Positions 1-6,272 of a stretch of 13,898 nt of DNA are shown in pieces; positions within the stretch are counted from its first letter, which is position 1; every line of letters begins with the position of its first letter. This DNA comes from an uncultured Clostridiaceae bacterium. GTDB taxonomy: Bacteria; Bacillota; Clostridia; Lachnospirales; Lachnospiraceae. Position numbers and translations under genes: made by a program. Below the pieces are notes generated by a model. It saw only the letters and a program-made list of their open reading frames with translations. It was not told the origin of the DNA and searched no databases. The stretch lies in the NCBI GenBank assembly GCA_947175375.1, contig CAMWMT010000027.1, positions 1 through 13,898 of the forward strand, read 5' to 3'.

Positions 1-140
1 AGTTCAAAGTTCTCAGAAAACCGATGCTTTCTGGCAATCTCTCTCTCCGGCGGAACAAAACTCAGATCCTCATCCAGACACTCTTCCAGAACCTGTGCCA
101 GCAGTTCTTCTCCTTCAGAAAGTTTCTCATGCTTTTGCAA
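1..140 (-). CDS. Probable anti-sigma factor, N-terminal fragment (runs off left edge)
   Basis: Only the first 46 codons are in the window. The readable frame begins LQKHEKLSEGEELLAQVLEE and continues with an acidic stretch and a PPEREIARKHRF segment. It is open to the left edge and looks strongly coding. I chose the TTG at 140-138 because GGAGG sits at 150-154, nine bases upstream. The nearby ATG at 130-128 is in another frame and stops after 22 codons. The gene overlaps the end of the sigma gene (stop at 127-129), so the two are probably translationally coupled. That layout (ECF sigma followed directly by an overlapping gene) and the charged N-terminus suggest a membrane-anchored anti-sigma factor. 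The membrane segment and any C-terminal sensor would lie outside the window, so the function is inferred from context. Confidence 0.6.
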   Translation of the reverse strand, partial: MQKHEKLSEGEELLAQVLEECLDEDLSFVPPEREIARKHRFSENFE

Positions 141-678
141 ATCGATCAGCCTCCTTCTGAATCATCTTCTGCAGTTTCTTCCTTGCCCGGAAGTAACGTA
201 CATTCACATTTTTGGCAGAAATCCCGAGAATATCCCCGATCTGGGCATCTCCCATCTGATATATGTATTTGTATTCAAATACCACACGGTAGCTGTCATC
301 CAGTTCCAGAATACAGGATATGAGGTGGTGATAGTTTTCTCTTGTCAGATACTGCTCCAACATATCCCCTTCGTTCTGTGTCTCTGGCAGATATTCCTTC
401 AATTCTTCCTCCGGCTTTGACCTTCTCAGGATATCCACGGCCTTGCTCCTGACAATGGTTGCCAGAAATTTCTTCGTGCGTGGACTGTATACATCTTCGA
501 TCTGATCCAGGTGCCTGGTCAGCGCCAGAAATGCCTCCTGTACCGCATCCTCCGCAAGATGTGCATCCTGCAGTTTCTGGTCAGCCACATACCACATAAA
601 ATGCCGGTACTGCTCATAAACTTCTGTGAATTTTTCCTGTTCCTCCGGACTGTCCAGAAGCGCCAGAAACAGAAACAT
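127..678 (-). CDS. ECF-type RNA polymerase sigma factor (sigma-70 family)
   Basis: The 183-residue protein has the length and two-domain layout of an extracytoplasmic-function sigma factor. Sigma region 2 spans about residues 15-85 (YEQYRHFMWYVADQKL, AEDAVQEAFLAL, then KFLATIVRSKAVDILRR). Region 4 spans about 117-172 (ELDDSYRVVFEYKYIYQM, then the helix-turn-helix DAQIGDILGISAKNVNVRYF and RARKKLQKMI). It would direct RNA polymerase to a small regulon until bound by a partner. The ATG at 678 is preceded by AGGAGG at 686-691 with seven bases of spacing. The gene after it overlaps its stop and is probably the anti-sigma. The upstream operon ends in a hairpin at 793-822, so this gene should have its own promoter in 680-790. 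The regulon is unknown. Confidence 0.9.
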   Translation of the reverse strand: MFLFLALLDSPEEQEKFTEVYEQYRHFMWYVADQKLQDAHLAEDAVQEAFLALTRHLDQIEDVYSPRTKKFLATIVRSKAVDILRRSKPEEELKEYLPETQNEGDMLEQYLTRENYHHLISCILELDDSYRVVFEYKYIYQMGDAQIGDILGISAKNVNVRYFRARKKLQKMIQKEADRFAKA

Positions 679-692
679 AGTTTATCCTCCTG

Positions 693-706
693 GTAAATGC
701 ATTTAC
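693..706. promoter_or_regulatory. 14-bp perfect palindrome in the sigma gene leader (possible operator)
   Basis: GTAAATGCATTTAC reads identically on both strands. It lies immediately upstream of the AGGAGG site of the sigma gene. A dimeric repressor could bind here, but no regulator in the window can be linked to it. The arms are AT-rich, so chance is possible. Confidence 0.3.
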
Positions 707-731
707 ATCTATCTAAACGCAGTTTTTTTCT

Positions 732-775
732 ATTTTACTACAACCCTGAGAGAAAATCTTCTTAATTCTTCTTAA
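732..775 (-). promoter_or_regulatory. Candidate sigma-gene promoter with two direct repeats at the -35 region
   Basis: On the minus strand TTAAGAAGA occurs twice (775-767 and 765-757) with a period of 10 bp. A TAAAAT element follows at 737-732. With a 17-bp spacer, the -35 position (760-755, AAGATT) is a poor match and overlaps the proximal repeat. That is how promoters activated by OmpR/PhoB-type response regulators are often built. The transcript would start about 50 bases before the sigma gene. This is inference from spacing only. Confidence 0.3.
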
Positions 776-792
776 AAGTTTCTAAATGAATC

Positions 793-822
793 AAAAAGAC
801 GCCCACTTATGATGTGAACGCC
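793..822 (-). terminator. Rho-independent terminator of the TIR/SPFH operon
   Basis: On the minus strand GGCGTTCAC and GTGGGCGTC form a 9-bp stem (three G-T pairs) around a 7-base loop, followed directly by TTTTT. It starts 9 bases after the last stop codon of the operon (832) and separates that operon from the sigma gene. Confidence 0.8.
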
Positions 823-831
823 TGAATATTA

Positions 832-1062
832 TCAATATACTCCAAAAAACAAATCAGACAGATTATGCTCATCCAGATAAAAGATATGATCCGTCCTTAC
901 ATTAAGTATCCGATATCCGTTCAGCGGACTGCTCGGATTCTTTTCCAATTCACATTCAAAATAATAGCCATCATCAAAGTATCCATAATGAGCGGTGAAC
1001 ACGCCCTTGAGAATGATCCTGCCATCTTTTTGATCCGCACTTATGACATGGCACTCCGGCAA
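832..1062 (-). pseudogene. 3' part of an amber-interrupted gene (unrecognised protein)
   Basis: This 76-codon stretch is in the same frame as the 1069-1491 gene and is separated from it only by TAG (1071-1069) and two sense codons. The first possible start is a TTG at 1062-1060. The only purine-rich sequence before it (GGGAG) leaves two bases of spacing, too close for normal initiation. The translated text (ILKGVFTAHYGYFDDGYYFE, then NPSSPLNGYRILNV) looks like the C-terminal beta-rich half of a small secreted or sensor domain, with a typical ending sentence of 'GYRIL'. I read the two pieces as one gene broken by a nonsense mutation. A separately translated peptide is possible but poorly supported. 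The terminator follows directly. Confidence 0.6.
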
Positions 1063-1068
1063 GTCTCC

Positions 1069-1491
1069 CTATCCGTTCAACCAGTCAATCTCAAGGATCA
1101 GAGTATCATCCCCGTTGTCCCAGAGCCATTGATCCTTCGGCAAATCGCCCATTGTGTAAAGATCAAATGCTTCCTCACTCCAGAGTTGAAAATCTTTTTC
1201 ACTTACCCGATAACGAACCAGATTGTCTTCTTCCGAAATAATCTCCGCCGATAGCAGGCATTCCTCTACGATCATAGCATCCCAGTACATCAAACCTGTC
1301 AGCACACTGCTTAAAGTGCTTTCATTCACATAGGACTGAAGGCATCCTTTTGCCTCCCCGTTACGTCCAGACTTTTCGCATTCTCCAAAGAGATATCGGC
1401 CAAGAGACATATTATATTCTTCTGCTATTCGGATCACTTCCATCTCCTCCGGTATTTCCCTGGCTTCCTCCGGCTTCTCATCTGCCTTCAC
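1069..1491 (-). CDS. Hypothetical protein, probably the 5' part of a broken gene
   Basis: The 140-residue product starts at GTG (1491) with an acidic Glu/Pro-rich N-terminus (KADEKPEEAREIPEEMEV). A folded segment with Trp/Asp-rich motifs follows (MYWDAMIVEECLL, FDLYTMGDLPKDQWLWDNGD). It ends at TAG and the frame continues beyond it to 832. No ribosome binding site sits before the GTG. Instead AAAGGAG at 1511-1517 is eight bases before an ATG at 1502-1500, which reads only four codons (MKKP) and then TGA. One base added between that ATG and the GTG would join it to this frame. The gene therefore seems to carry two lesions, an early frameshift and the amber stop. It is the last member of the TIR/SPFH operon, 39 bases after the membrane protein gene. 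I do not recognise the family. Confidence 0.5.
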   Translation of the reverse strand: MKADEKPEEAREIPEEMEVIRIAEEYNMSLGRYLFGECEKSGRNGEAKGCLQSYVNESTLSSVLTGLMYWDAMIVEECLLSAEIISEEDNLVRYRVSEKDFQLWSEEAFDLYTMGDLPKDQWLWDNGDDTLILEIDWLNG

Positions 1492-1530
1492 GGTTTCTTC
1501 ATCTATGGAGCTCCTTTTTTCCTGAATACT

Positions 1531-2223
1531 CTATTTCAGACGTGCGCATTTATCATTCCGTTCATGAACCAGAGCAAGAACCTGCTGCTGTCTTCTGAGG
1601 ATCTCGCTTTCCGACGTTCCTGGTTTTTCCGCAAGCTCCAGAACCTCATCTGTGATCGTACGGATTTTTTCCTCCAGGTCCGCCAAAAGTTCAGAACTCA
1701 CAGGATCCGAATACTGTATTTCCTCTTTGATTTTTTTCGCCAACGCCGCGCATTCGCTCCGTCCCGAAAGCGCTGTCCGAATCTTCTCCCATTGGGACAC
1801 GCTTTCGTCACGTTTCCAGCGTTTCTGAAAGATATATTGCTCCTGAGCTGTATTTTCCGACCTTGCCCGAATCAGCAGAAGCTGAACGAGTATGGAGACC
1901 GCAAAGGCCACAACGTGAACAGCCAGATATTTATTACAGCTGTAATGTACCAGTACCGGTAGTTTCCAGGTGATATAAAGAACTGCCAAAAATTCAGCCG
2001 CCACCGGAATAAACAGCGCCCGATCCATCGGACTACTGTTATGCACCGGACGTCGTTCAAGATAGCAAATCAGGGCGTAGGAATTTCCGATACACAGCAA
2101 GACGCTGATCAACAGACACCAGAACTGGAAATCCTTTGGCATCCATGCGATAATCATAACAAATGAAAAGAGAAGGGCCAGAATCCCATGTATGATTCCC
2201 ATAAATGTTGTATTTTTCATCAT
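1531..2223 (-). CDS. Four-helix membrane protein with cytoplasmic coiled-coil tail
   Basis: The 230-residue protein has four hydrophobic segments at about residues 8-28, 33-55, 69-91 and 101-118. A charged helical C-terminal half follows (about 122-230), rich in Glu, Lys and Gln and containing ELLADLEEKIRTITDEVLEL and RRQQQVLALVHERNDKC, which should form a coiled coil. The ATG at 2223 overlaps the stop of the SPFH gene in an ATGA arrangement, with GGAGG six bases before it, so translation is probably coupled to the SPFH gene. I do not recognise a named family. Its place in the operon suggests a membrane partner or anchor of the SPFH scaffold. A second ATG immediately follows the first and could be used instead. 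Confidence 0.75.
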   Translation of the reverse strand: MMKNTTFMGIIHGILALLFSFVMIIAWMPKDFQFWCLLISVLLCIGNSYALICYLERRPVHNSSPMDRALFIPVAAEFLAVLYITWKLPVLVHYSCNKYLAVHVVAFAVSILVQLLLIRARSENTAQEQYIFQKRWKRDESVSQWEKIRTALSGRSECAALAKKIKEEIQYSDPVSSELLADLEEKIRTITDEVLELAEKPGTSESEILRRQQQVLALVHERNDKCARLK

Positions 2224-3341
2224 CTCTCACCTCCGTTTTCACTGGCCAGGAGCTGCCTTCCGCACTGTCCGCAGAATCTTGCTCCGGCTACCAGTCTGGC
2301 TCCGCAGTTCGGACATACCTCCTCCAGCGCTTTCCCACACTGGAAGCAGAACCTTGCCTCAGCCGGAAGTGACGTTCCGCATTGCGGACATGTCTTTCCT
2401 GCCGGGGTCTGCGTAGGATGTACTACATTTCCCATAGCGCTGCCCATAGCTCCGCCAATCATACTGCCCACATTGACGCCCATACCCATACCCATGGACG
2501 CGCCGAGGATGCCTGAGCCCGCGCCTTCATTCTGCGCCGCCCGGTCAAGAACGTCGAACGTCCTCTTCTCCTGATAGCTGTAGCCTAGAATGTCCATCTC
2601 TGCTCTTGTCCCCTGCGCCAGAAGTTCCCTCTCTTTTGCTGCCGCCAGCGCAGCACGGATCTTCATATATCCCGGATCGTCGCTCGGCACGGATATGGAA
2701 TTTACAAAGAAACTCACGATCTCCATTCCGTACTCTTCATACATCGGAATCATCTGCGCCCGGATCGTATCCGAGATTTCATTCAGATGACCATGAATCT
2801 CCAGAAAACTGATGCGCATAGCTGTCATCCGATCCGCAATCAGATTCTTGGCTCGGGTGATCAGCATTCCCTTGAAAAGTTCCGCTATCTTTTCTTTTCT
2901 CATATCATTGGTTGTTCCCACCAGTTTCAGCAGAAGCTGCCTGCTGTTTACTACATGCAGTCCAAACTGTCCGTTTGCCCGTACCGGCAGGATGATATGG
3001 TAGATTGGATCCTGGATCGGCATTGGCTGGGAAGTCCCCCATAATACGTCCAGAATATCTACTTTATTAATGAAATAGACCTCACAGTGAAATGGAGTCT
3101 CTCCGTTTGTTGGTATGCTGATGATCCGGCGGAGCAACGGAATGTTCTCCGTTGTCAATGTATGACGTCCCGCCCGAAACAGGTCAAGTGCCTGTCCATC
3201 TTTAAAAAGGATTGCTTCCTGGGACTCATGCACGATCAGCTGTGTCTTCGTATTAAAATCTTCTGCCGGATGTTTCCAGACCAGTACATCATTCGGTCCT
3301 TCGTATTTTATGATTTTCGCAATATCAAGTCCAAATGCCAT
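2220..3341 (-). CDS. SPFH-domain protein with two C-terminal zinc ribbons (YdjI-like)
   Basis: The 373-residue protein belongs to the SPFH/flotillin-like group typified by Bacillus subtilis YdjI. Residues about 1-250 are the SPFH region (FGLDIAKIIKYEGPNDVLVW, VHESQEAILFKDGQALDLF, then MEIVSFFVNSISVPSDDPGY and a charged helix). A Gly/Met-rich linker at about 275-305 leads to two zinc ribbons. One starts at residue 318 (CPQCG, then FCFQCG) and the other at 343 (CPNCG, then FCGQCG). It has no obvious membrane helix, so it probably binds membranes through the SPFH fold or a partner. YdjI is linked to PspA and envelope stress, and related scaffolds organise membrane complexes. The ATG is preceded by AAGGAG with seven bases of spacing. 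The next gene, a membrane protein, overlaps its stop. Confidence 0.88.
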   Translation of the reverse strand: MAFGLDIAKIIKYEGPNDVLVWKHPAEDFNTKTQLIVHESQEAILFKDGQALDLFRAGRHTLTTENIPLLRRIISIPTNGETPFHCEVYFINKVDILDVLWGTSQPMPIQDPIYHIILPVRANGQFGLHVVNSRQLLLKLVGTTNDMRKEKIAELFKGMLITRAKNLIADRMTAMRISFLEIHGHLNEISDTIRAQMIPMYEEYGMEIVSFFVNSISVPSDDPGYMKIRAALAAAKERELLAQGTRAEMDILGYSYQEKRTFDVLDRAAQNEGAGSGILGASMGMGMGVNVGSMIGGAMGSAMGNVVHPTQTPAGKTCPQCGTSLPAEARFCFQCGKALEEVCPNCGARLVAGARFCGQCGRQLLASENGGER

Positions 3342-3370
3342 TTGTTTTCTCCTTATTACCTACTTAATTT

Positions 3371-3733
3371 TTACAGGGATTGTATCCTGTCCGCTTCTTC
3401 ATAGTGCCCATTTTCCATGAGCCATCGTATATAATCGCTCCGGCTTTTGGCATCTGCCGGAATCGGCGCTTTTCCTGCATAGATTCTAACATACTCCCGA
3501 TCCTCTTCGCCGGCTTCCTCTTCCATCTGTCTCTCCCTGGCAGCTTTTTCTCTGTATGTAGAGACTGTCTTTTGGGCTGTATCTTTGAGATTTCTGGAAG
3601 CGCGCAAGATTCTCGGAACCAGAATGACAATCAGCACAATAGAGACGACTAGTGATATCGAACCCCTCATAAAAAGCATGGGAATCAATATCAGCAAAAA
3701 TACTAAGATTATAGTACAGATCAAACGTAACAT
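3371..3733 (-). CDS. Small two-helix membrane protein of the TIR/SPFH operon
   Basis: The product has about 120 residues. Two hydrophobic segments sit near the N-terminus (about 4-22, LICTIILVFLLILIPMLFM, and 25-43, SISLVVSIVLIVILVPRIL). They are followed by a charged helix (KTVSTYREKAARERQMEEEA) and a conserved-looking end, SDYIRWLMENGHYEEADRI, which resembles a short TPR-like or SHOCT-like helical pair. I chose the ATG at 3733 because AAGGA lies upstream and it starts just after the TIR gene stop (3748). A longer reading from 3763, overlapping the TIR gene, adds ten basic residues but has no ribosome binding site. The protein probably helps place the TIR or SPFH protein at the membrane. No family name is supported. 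Confidence 0.75.
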   Translation of the reverse strand: MLRLICTIILVFLLILIPMLFMRGSISLVVSIVLIVILVPRILRASRNLKDTAQKTVSTYREKAARERQMEEEAGEEDREYVRIYAGKAPIPADAKSRSDYIRWLMENGHYEEADRIQSL

Positions 3734-3747
3734 TCTCTTCTTCTTCC

Positions 3748-5985
3748 TTACTCTATAGCACATGCCGGCTCATTCTCAGAAGTCTGCTCATTTATCCGAT
3801 CATTTAAAAGCTTTATGGACTTTCCACTCGAAATGTCTTCCCATTTAATTCCACTCATATCTATAAAACACTCATAACCTGGTACATAACCATAAATTTC
3901 CCCGTCTGAATTCAGCGCCAACACACAATAGTTTCCTTCATACACTTTCACTTCTACCAGATCTTTCCAATCCACATTGCACTTGAGCATATCTGTGCGC
4001 ACGTGCTTCTCCCGATCCCAATCGTAATCCACATCACCCCCTGTCACCGCCAGACGTCCATCATCGGTAATACAGTAAATAAGCTCGCGTATAGGATGAT
4101 ATGCCATCTGTCCAGGTAAAAATTTCCCGCTGTTTGCAAATTTTCGAAGATTTGCCAAATACACTACAGTGTAAAAATCACCAGAACTTCTATCATCTAC
4201 GCATCTATATACAAATTCCCCATCGGAAGTAATTCCTACCGTTATGCCATAATAGTTCACCGGAAGCTCCACCGACAAATCCAGCTGTTCCCACTCTTCT
4301 TCACTTTTGGCATATTTCAGTTCTCTGTCCATCATTTCCCTGCCCAACGCATGGTCATGATACCCATACAGGAGTTCATCTATATCAAAAAACGTTAGAT
4401 AAGAGCCAAAAACATTATAATGGATATAATCATTATATATTGTACCTATGATGTAATCTATCAGCTCATCTTTGTCTTCTCTGTGATCCAGAAAGTTTTT
4501 AGCCCCTATATAATCTTCTCTTGCCAGCATCATAGGAACAGTCAGCCGCATCCGCACCCTGTTCAGAAGCAGCAAAAGAACAACTACAAGCATCCCTCTT
4601 CTCACATATTTCCAGAACTTTTTCCTTATCGCCTTGCGTTCCGTTGCTCTCTGCTTTTTCTCAGCTTCCTGGCGTTCCCTCTCTTCCTGCCATTCCCGCT
4701 GTCTGCGTTCTCTCTCTTCCTGCTCCTCCCGTTCCCTGCGTTCTCTTTCTTCCTCTGCCTTCTGTCTAAGTTCCGCTGTCCGAGCCTCAATGCCTTCTGC
4801 ATACCTCTGATACCGCTCAAGGAGCTCTCCTTTGGCAAAGCGAACTGCCATCTGATAATTCTGCCGCTGCGCAATGGGCACCATCAATTCGTTCAGATCG
4901 CTTTCCTGCCTGCAGCCCAGCTCTAAAAGCAGCTTTCCAAAGTACGCCTCCGCATCTTCCGGATCATTATCCAGAACCCGCTCAAAATATACCGCCGCAT
5001 TTTTGAAATCACCACTCTCCAAAAAGAGATACGCCCGTTTCTTCAGACCAGTAGTGTCCATTGATGATTCCACAACCCGTTCTTTCACTGATTCCGTCCT
5101 GCGGACCAGCTTTGCCAGTCCGTCCAGAAGATCCTGCTCAAATCCGATCTTGCCCATGTCAAGCGCCTGCAGGCTGATAAATTCCTCAGGCAGATCATAG
5201 GGCGACATATCCCGGTATAGCGGGATCAACGTACATTCTTCTCCTGCCTCCATCCGCTCCCGGAACCTTGTCCATTCATTCCGGACCCAGACGCCCTGGA
5301 ACTCCTCCGGCTTCGTTCCGACTACCAGCATGACCTTTGCGCTGAACAGAGCAGAGAAAATGATCGGCTCATATTCACTACCCAGCTTCTTCTCCAGTGT
5401 TTTACGTGCAAAAAACACCTTATATCCGCGTTTTTCCAGACGCTGATAGATCTGCTGCGCCAGCACGCTGGTATGGGTACGTCCGCCCATACCGTCTCCT
5501 TCTTTGTAGCAGATGAAGATATCGTATTTTTCCTGTTTGGCTGAAAGCTGCTGGATCCTTCTCAGGATATCATCAATCCGTGATGCTTCTTCCTGATAGA
5601 GCTGCGCGGTATCCGCGTCTGCGTCCGCTACCGCCTTTTTAAAATCCGCATCCTGCGACATCAGCGTATACCTTGTCCGATGGCAGGTCGGAACCTTCTT
5701 CCCCGTATGCGGGTCATCCACATATTCAATCCCATATTTACAAAGTGCGATCCCATAATGCGCCTCCGCATCATGGGGATCTCCATTTAAAATGTCCTCA
5801 TATACACCAATCGCTCTGTCAAATTCATTCTGCCTGCGCAGATGATTGGCCCGGTTATAAAGCCCGAACCTATCCGCATAAGACACTGCATTGGCAGAAC
5901 CGCAGTATTTGCAATAGACAATCTTCTGTCCTTCTTCCACATCCAGCGACGCGCCGCACTGCCTGCATTCCAACACTGTCTGCAT
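3748..5985 (-). CDS. Zinc-ribbon/TPR/TIR/coiled-coil membrane protein with degenerate RCC1-like tail
   Basis: This 745-residue multidomain protein leads the operon. In order it has a zinc ribbon (Cys 7, 10, 25, 28) and a TPR-like helical pair (about 36-85). A TIR domain follows at about 153-262 (KYDIFICYKEGDGMGGRTHT, then GYKVFFARKTLEKKLGSEYE, AKVMLVVGT, VRNEW). A second TPR is at about 314-357, and an Arg/Glu coiled coil with 11-residue repeats is at about 402-457. One short hydrophobic helix lies at 465-474. The last third contains three 'DGE/DGR' strand motifs (ITSDGEFVYRC, ITDDGRLAVTGG, LNSDGEIYGY), like worn RCC1 repeats. The Glu in YEPII (206) fits the catalytic position of TIR NADases, by recalled comparison with SARM1. 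The ATG at 5985 has AGGAGG six bases upstream. An in-frame ATG at 6000 also has GGGAGG, giving five extra residues. NAD cleavage is inferred. Confidence 0.87.
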   Translation of the reverse strand: MQTVLECRQCGASLDVEEGQKIVYCKYCGSANAVSYADRFGLYNRANHLRRQNEFDRAIGVYEDILNGDPHDAEAHYGIALCKYGIEYVDDPHTGKKVPTCHRTRYTLMSQDADFKKAVADADADTAQLYQEEASRIDDILRRIQQLSAKQEKYDIFICYKEGDGMGGRTHTSVLAQQIYQRLEKRGYKVFFARKTLEKKLGSEYEPIIFSALFSAKVMLVVGTKPEEFQGVWVRNEWTRFRERMEAGEECTLIPLYRDMSPYDLPEEFISLQALDMGKIGFEQDLLDGLAKLVRRTESVKERVVESSMDTTGLKKRAYLFLESGDFKNAAVYFERVLDNDPEDAEAYFGKLLLELGCRQESDLNELMVPIAQRQNYQMAVRFAKGELLERYQRYAEGIEARTAELRQKAEEERERREREEQEERERRQREWQEERERQEAEKKQRATERKAIRKKFWKYVRRGMLVVVLLLLLNRVRMRLTVPMMLAREDYIGAKNFLDHREDKDELIDYIIGTIYNDYIHYNVFGSYLTFFDIDELLYGYHDHALGREMMDRELKYAKSEEEWEQLDLSVELPVNYYGITVGITSDGEFVYRCVDDRSSGDFYTVVYLANLRKFANSGKFLPGQMAYHPIRELIYCITDDGRLAVTGGDVDYDWDREKHVRTDMLKCNVDWKDLVEVKVYEGNYCVLALNSDGEIYGYVPGYECFIDMSGIKWEDISSGKSIKLLNDRINEQTSENEPACAIE
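4672..4770 (-). repeat. Three in-frame 33-bp tandem repeats encoding 11-residue coiled-coil units
   Basis: Three consecutive 33-bp units (4672-4704, 4705-4737, 4738-4770) each begin GCGTTCYCTYTCTTCCT on the plus strand. In the TIR protein they read LRQKAEEERER, REREEQEERER and RQREWQEERER. The 11-residue period is that of a hendecad coiled coil. Changes in copy number would keep the frame. Confidence 0.75.
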
Positions 5986-6036
5986 AGCACCCCTCCTCAT
6001 TTGTATCCTCCCATTTCCCGGGAGCTGTACGGCTAC

Positions 6037-6066
6037 ATTATAACACCCCCCCCGATTAATTTGCAA
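6037..6066 (-). promoter_or_regulatory. Promoter of the TIR/SPFH operon with a G8 tract in its spacer
   Basis: On the minus strand TTGCAA (6066-6061) and TATAAT (6042-6037) are separated by 18 bp. TG one base before TATAAT gives an extended -10. Eight consecutive G (6053-6046) lie inside the spacer. The start of transcription would be near 6030, about 45 bases before the TIR gene. Loss of one G would give the optimal 17-bp spacer, so tract length may set promoter strength. Confidence 0.75.
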
Positions 6067-6078
6067 CACGTTTTCAAT

Positions 6079-6104
6079 ATGATTCTCTAAGATGATTCTC
6101 TAAG
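6079..6104. repeat. Tandem 13-bp direct repeat upstream of the TIR operon promoter
   Basis: ATGATTCTCTAAG occurs twice back to back (6079-6091, 6092-6104), starting 13 bp upstream of the -35 element of the TIR operon. The position suits an activator binding as a tandem dimer. It may also be a recent chance duplication. Confidence 0.6.
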
Positions 6105-6224
6105 AAGGATTACGGACTTGGAGATTAACACATGCTGGTAAAGGAATGATCTAACGCAAGTTTACCGCTTATCTAAAAAACCATCAGCATCCGCGATACG
6201 GCTGTACGAAAAGCGAAAAAATAC

Positions 6225-6267
6225 AAAACACACGCCTACATATCATTTTATTGCAAGCGTGTGTTTT
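6225..6267 (-). terminator. Terminator of the aldo/keto reductase-Amr-Nudix operon
   Basis: AAAACACACGC (6225-6235) pairs perfectly with GCGTGTGTTTT (6257-6267) around a 21-base loop. It lies just after the stop of the Nudix gene. On the minus strand it is followed by TATTTTTT. The loop is long, but stem and T-run are clear. Confidence 0.75.
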
Positions 6268-6272
6268 TGTGC

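Noticed and set aside
1060..1071. Programmed readthrough or recoding of the TAG at 1071
   Set aside because: No pyrrolysine or suppressor evidence exists, and a second lesion at the 5' end makes gene decay simpler.
4420..4926. 168-codon plus-strand frame opposite the TIR gene
   Set aside because: It arises from the Glu/Arg repeat codons read in reverse, rich in Leu, Ser, Phe and Pro, with no start signal.
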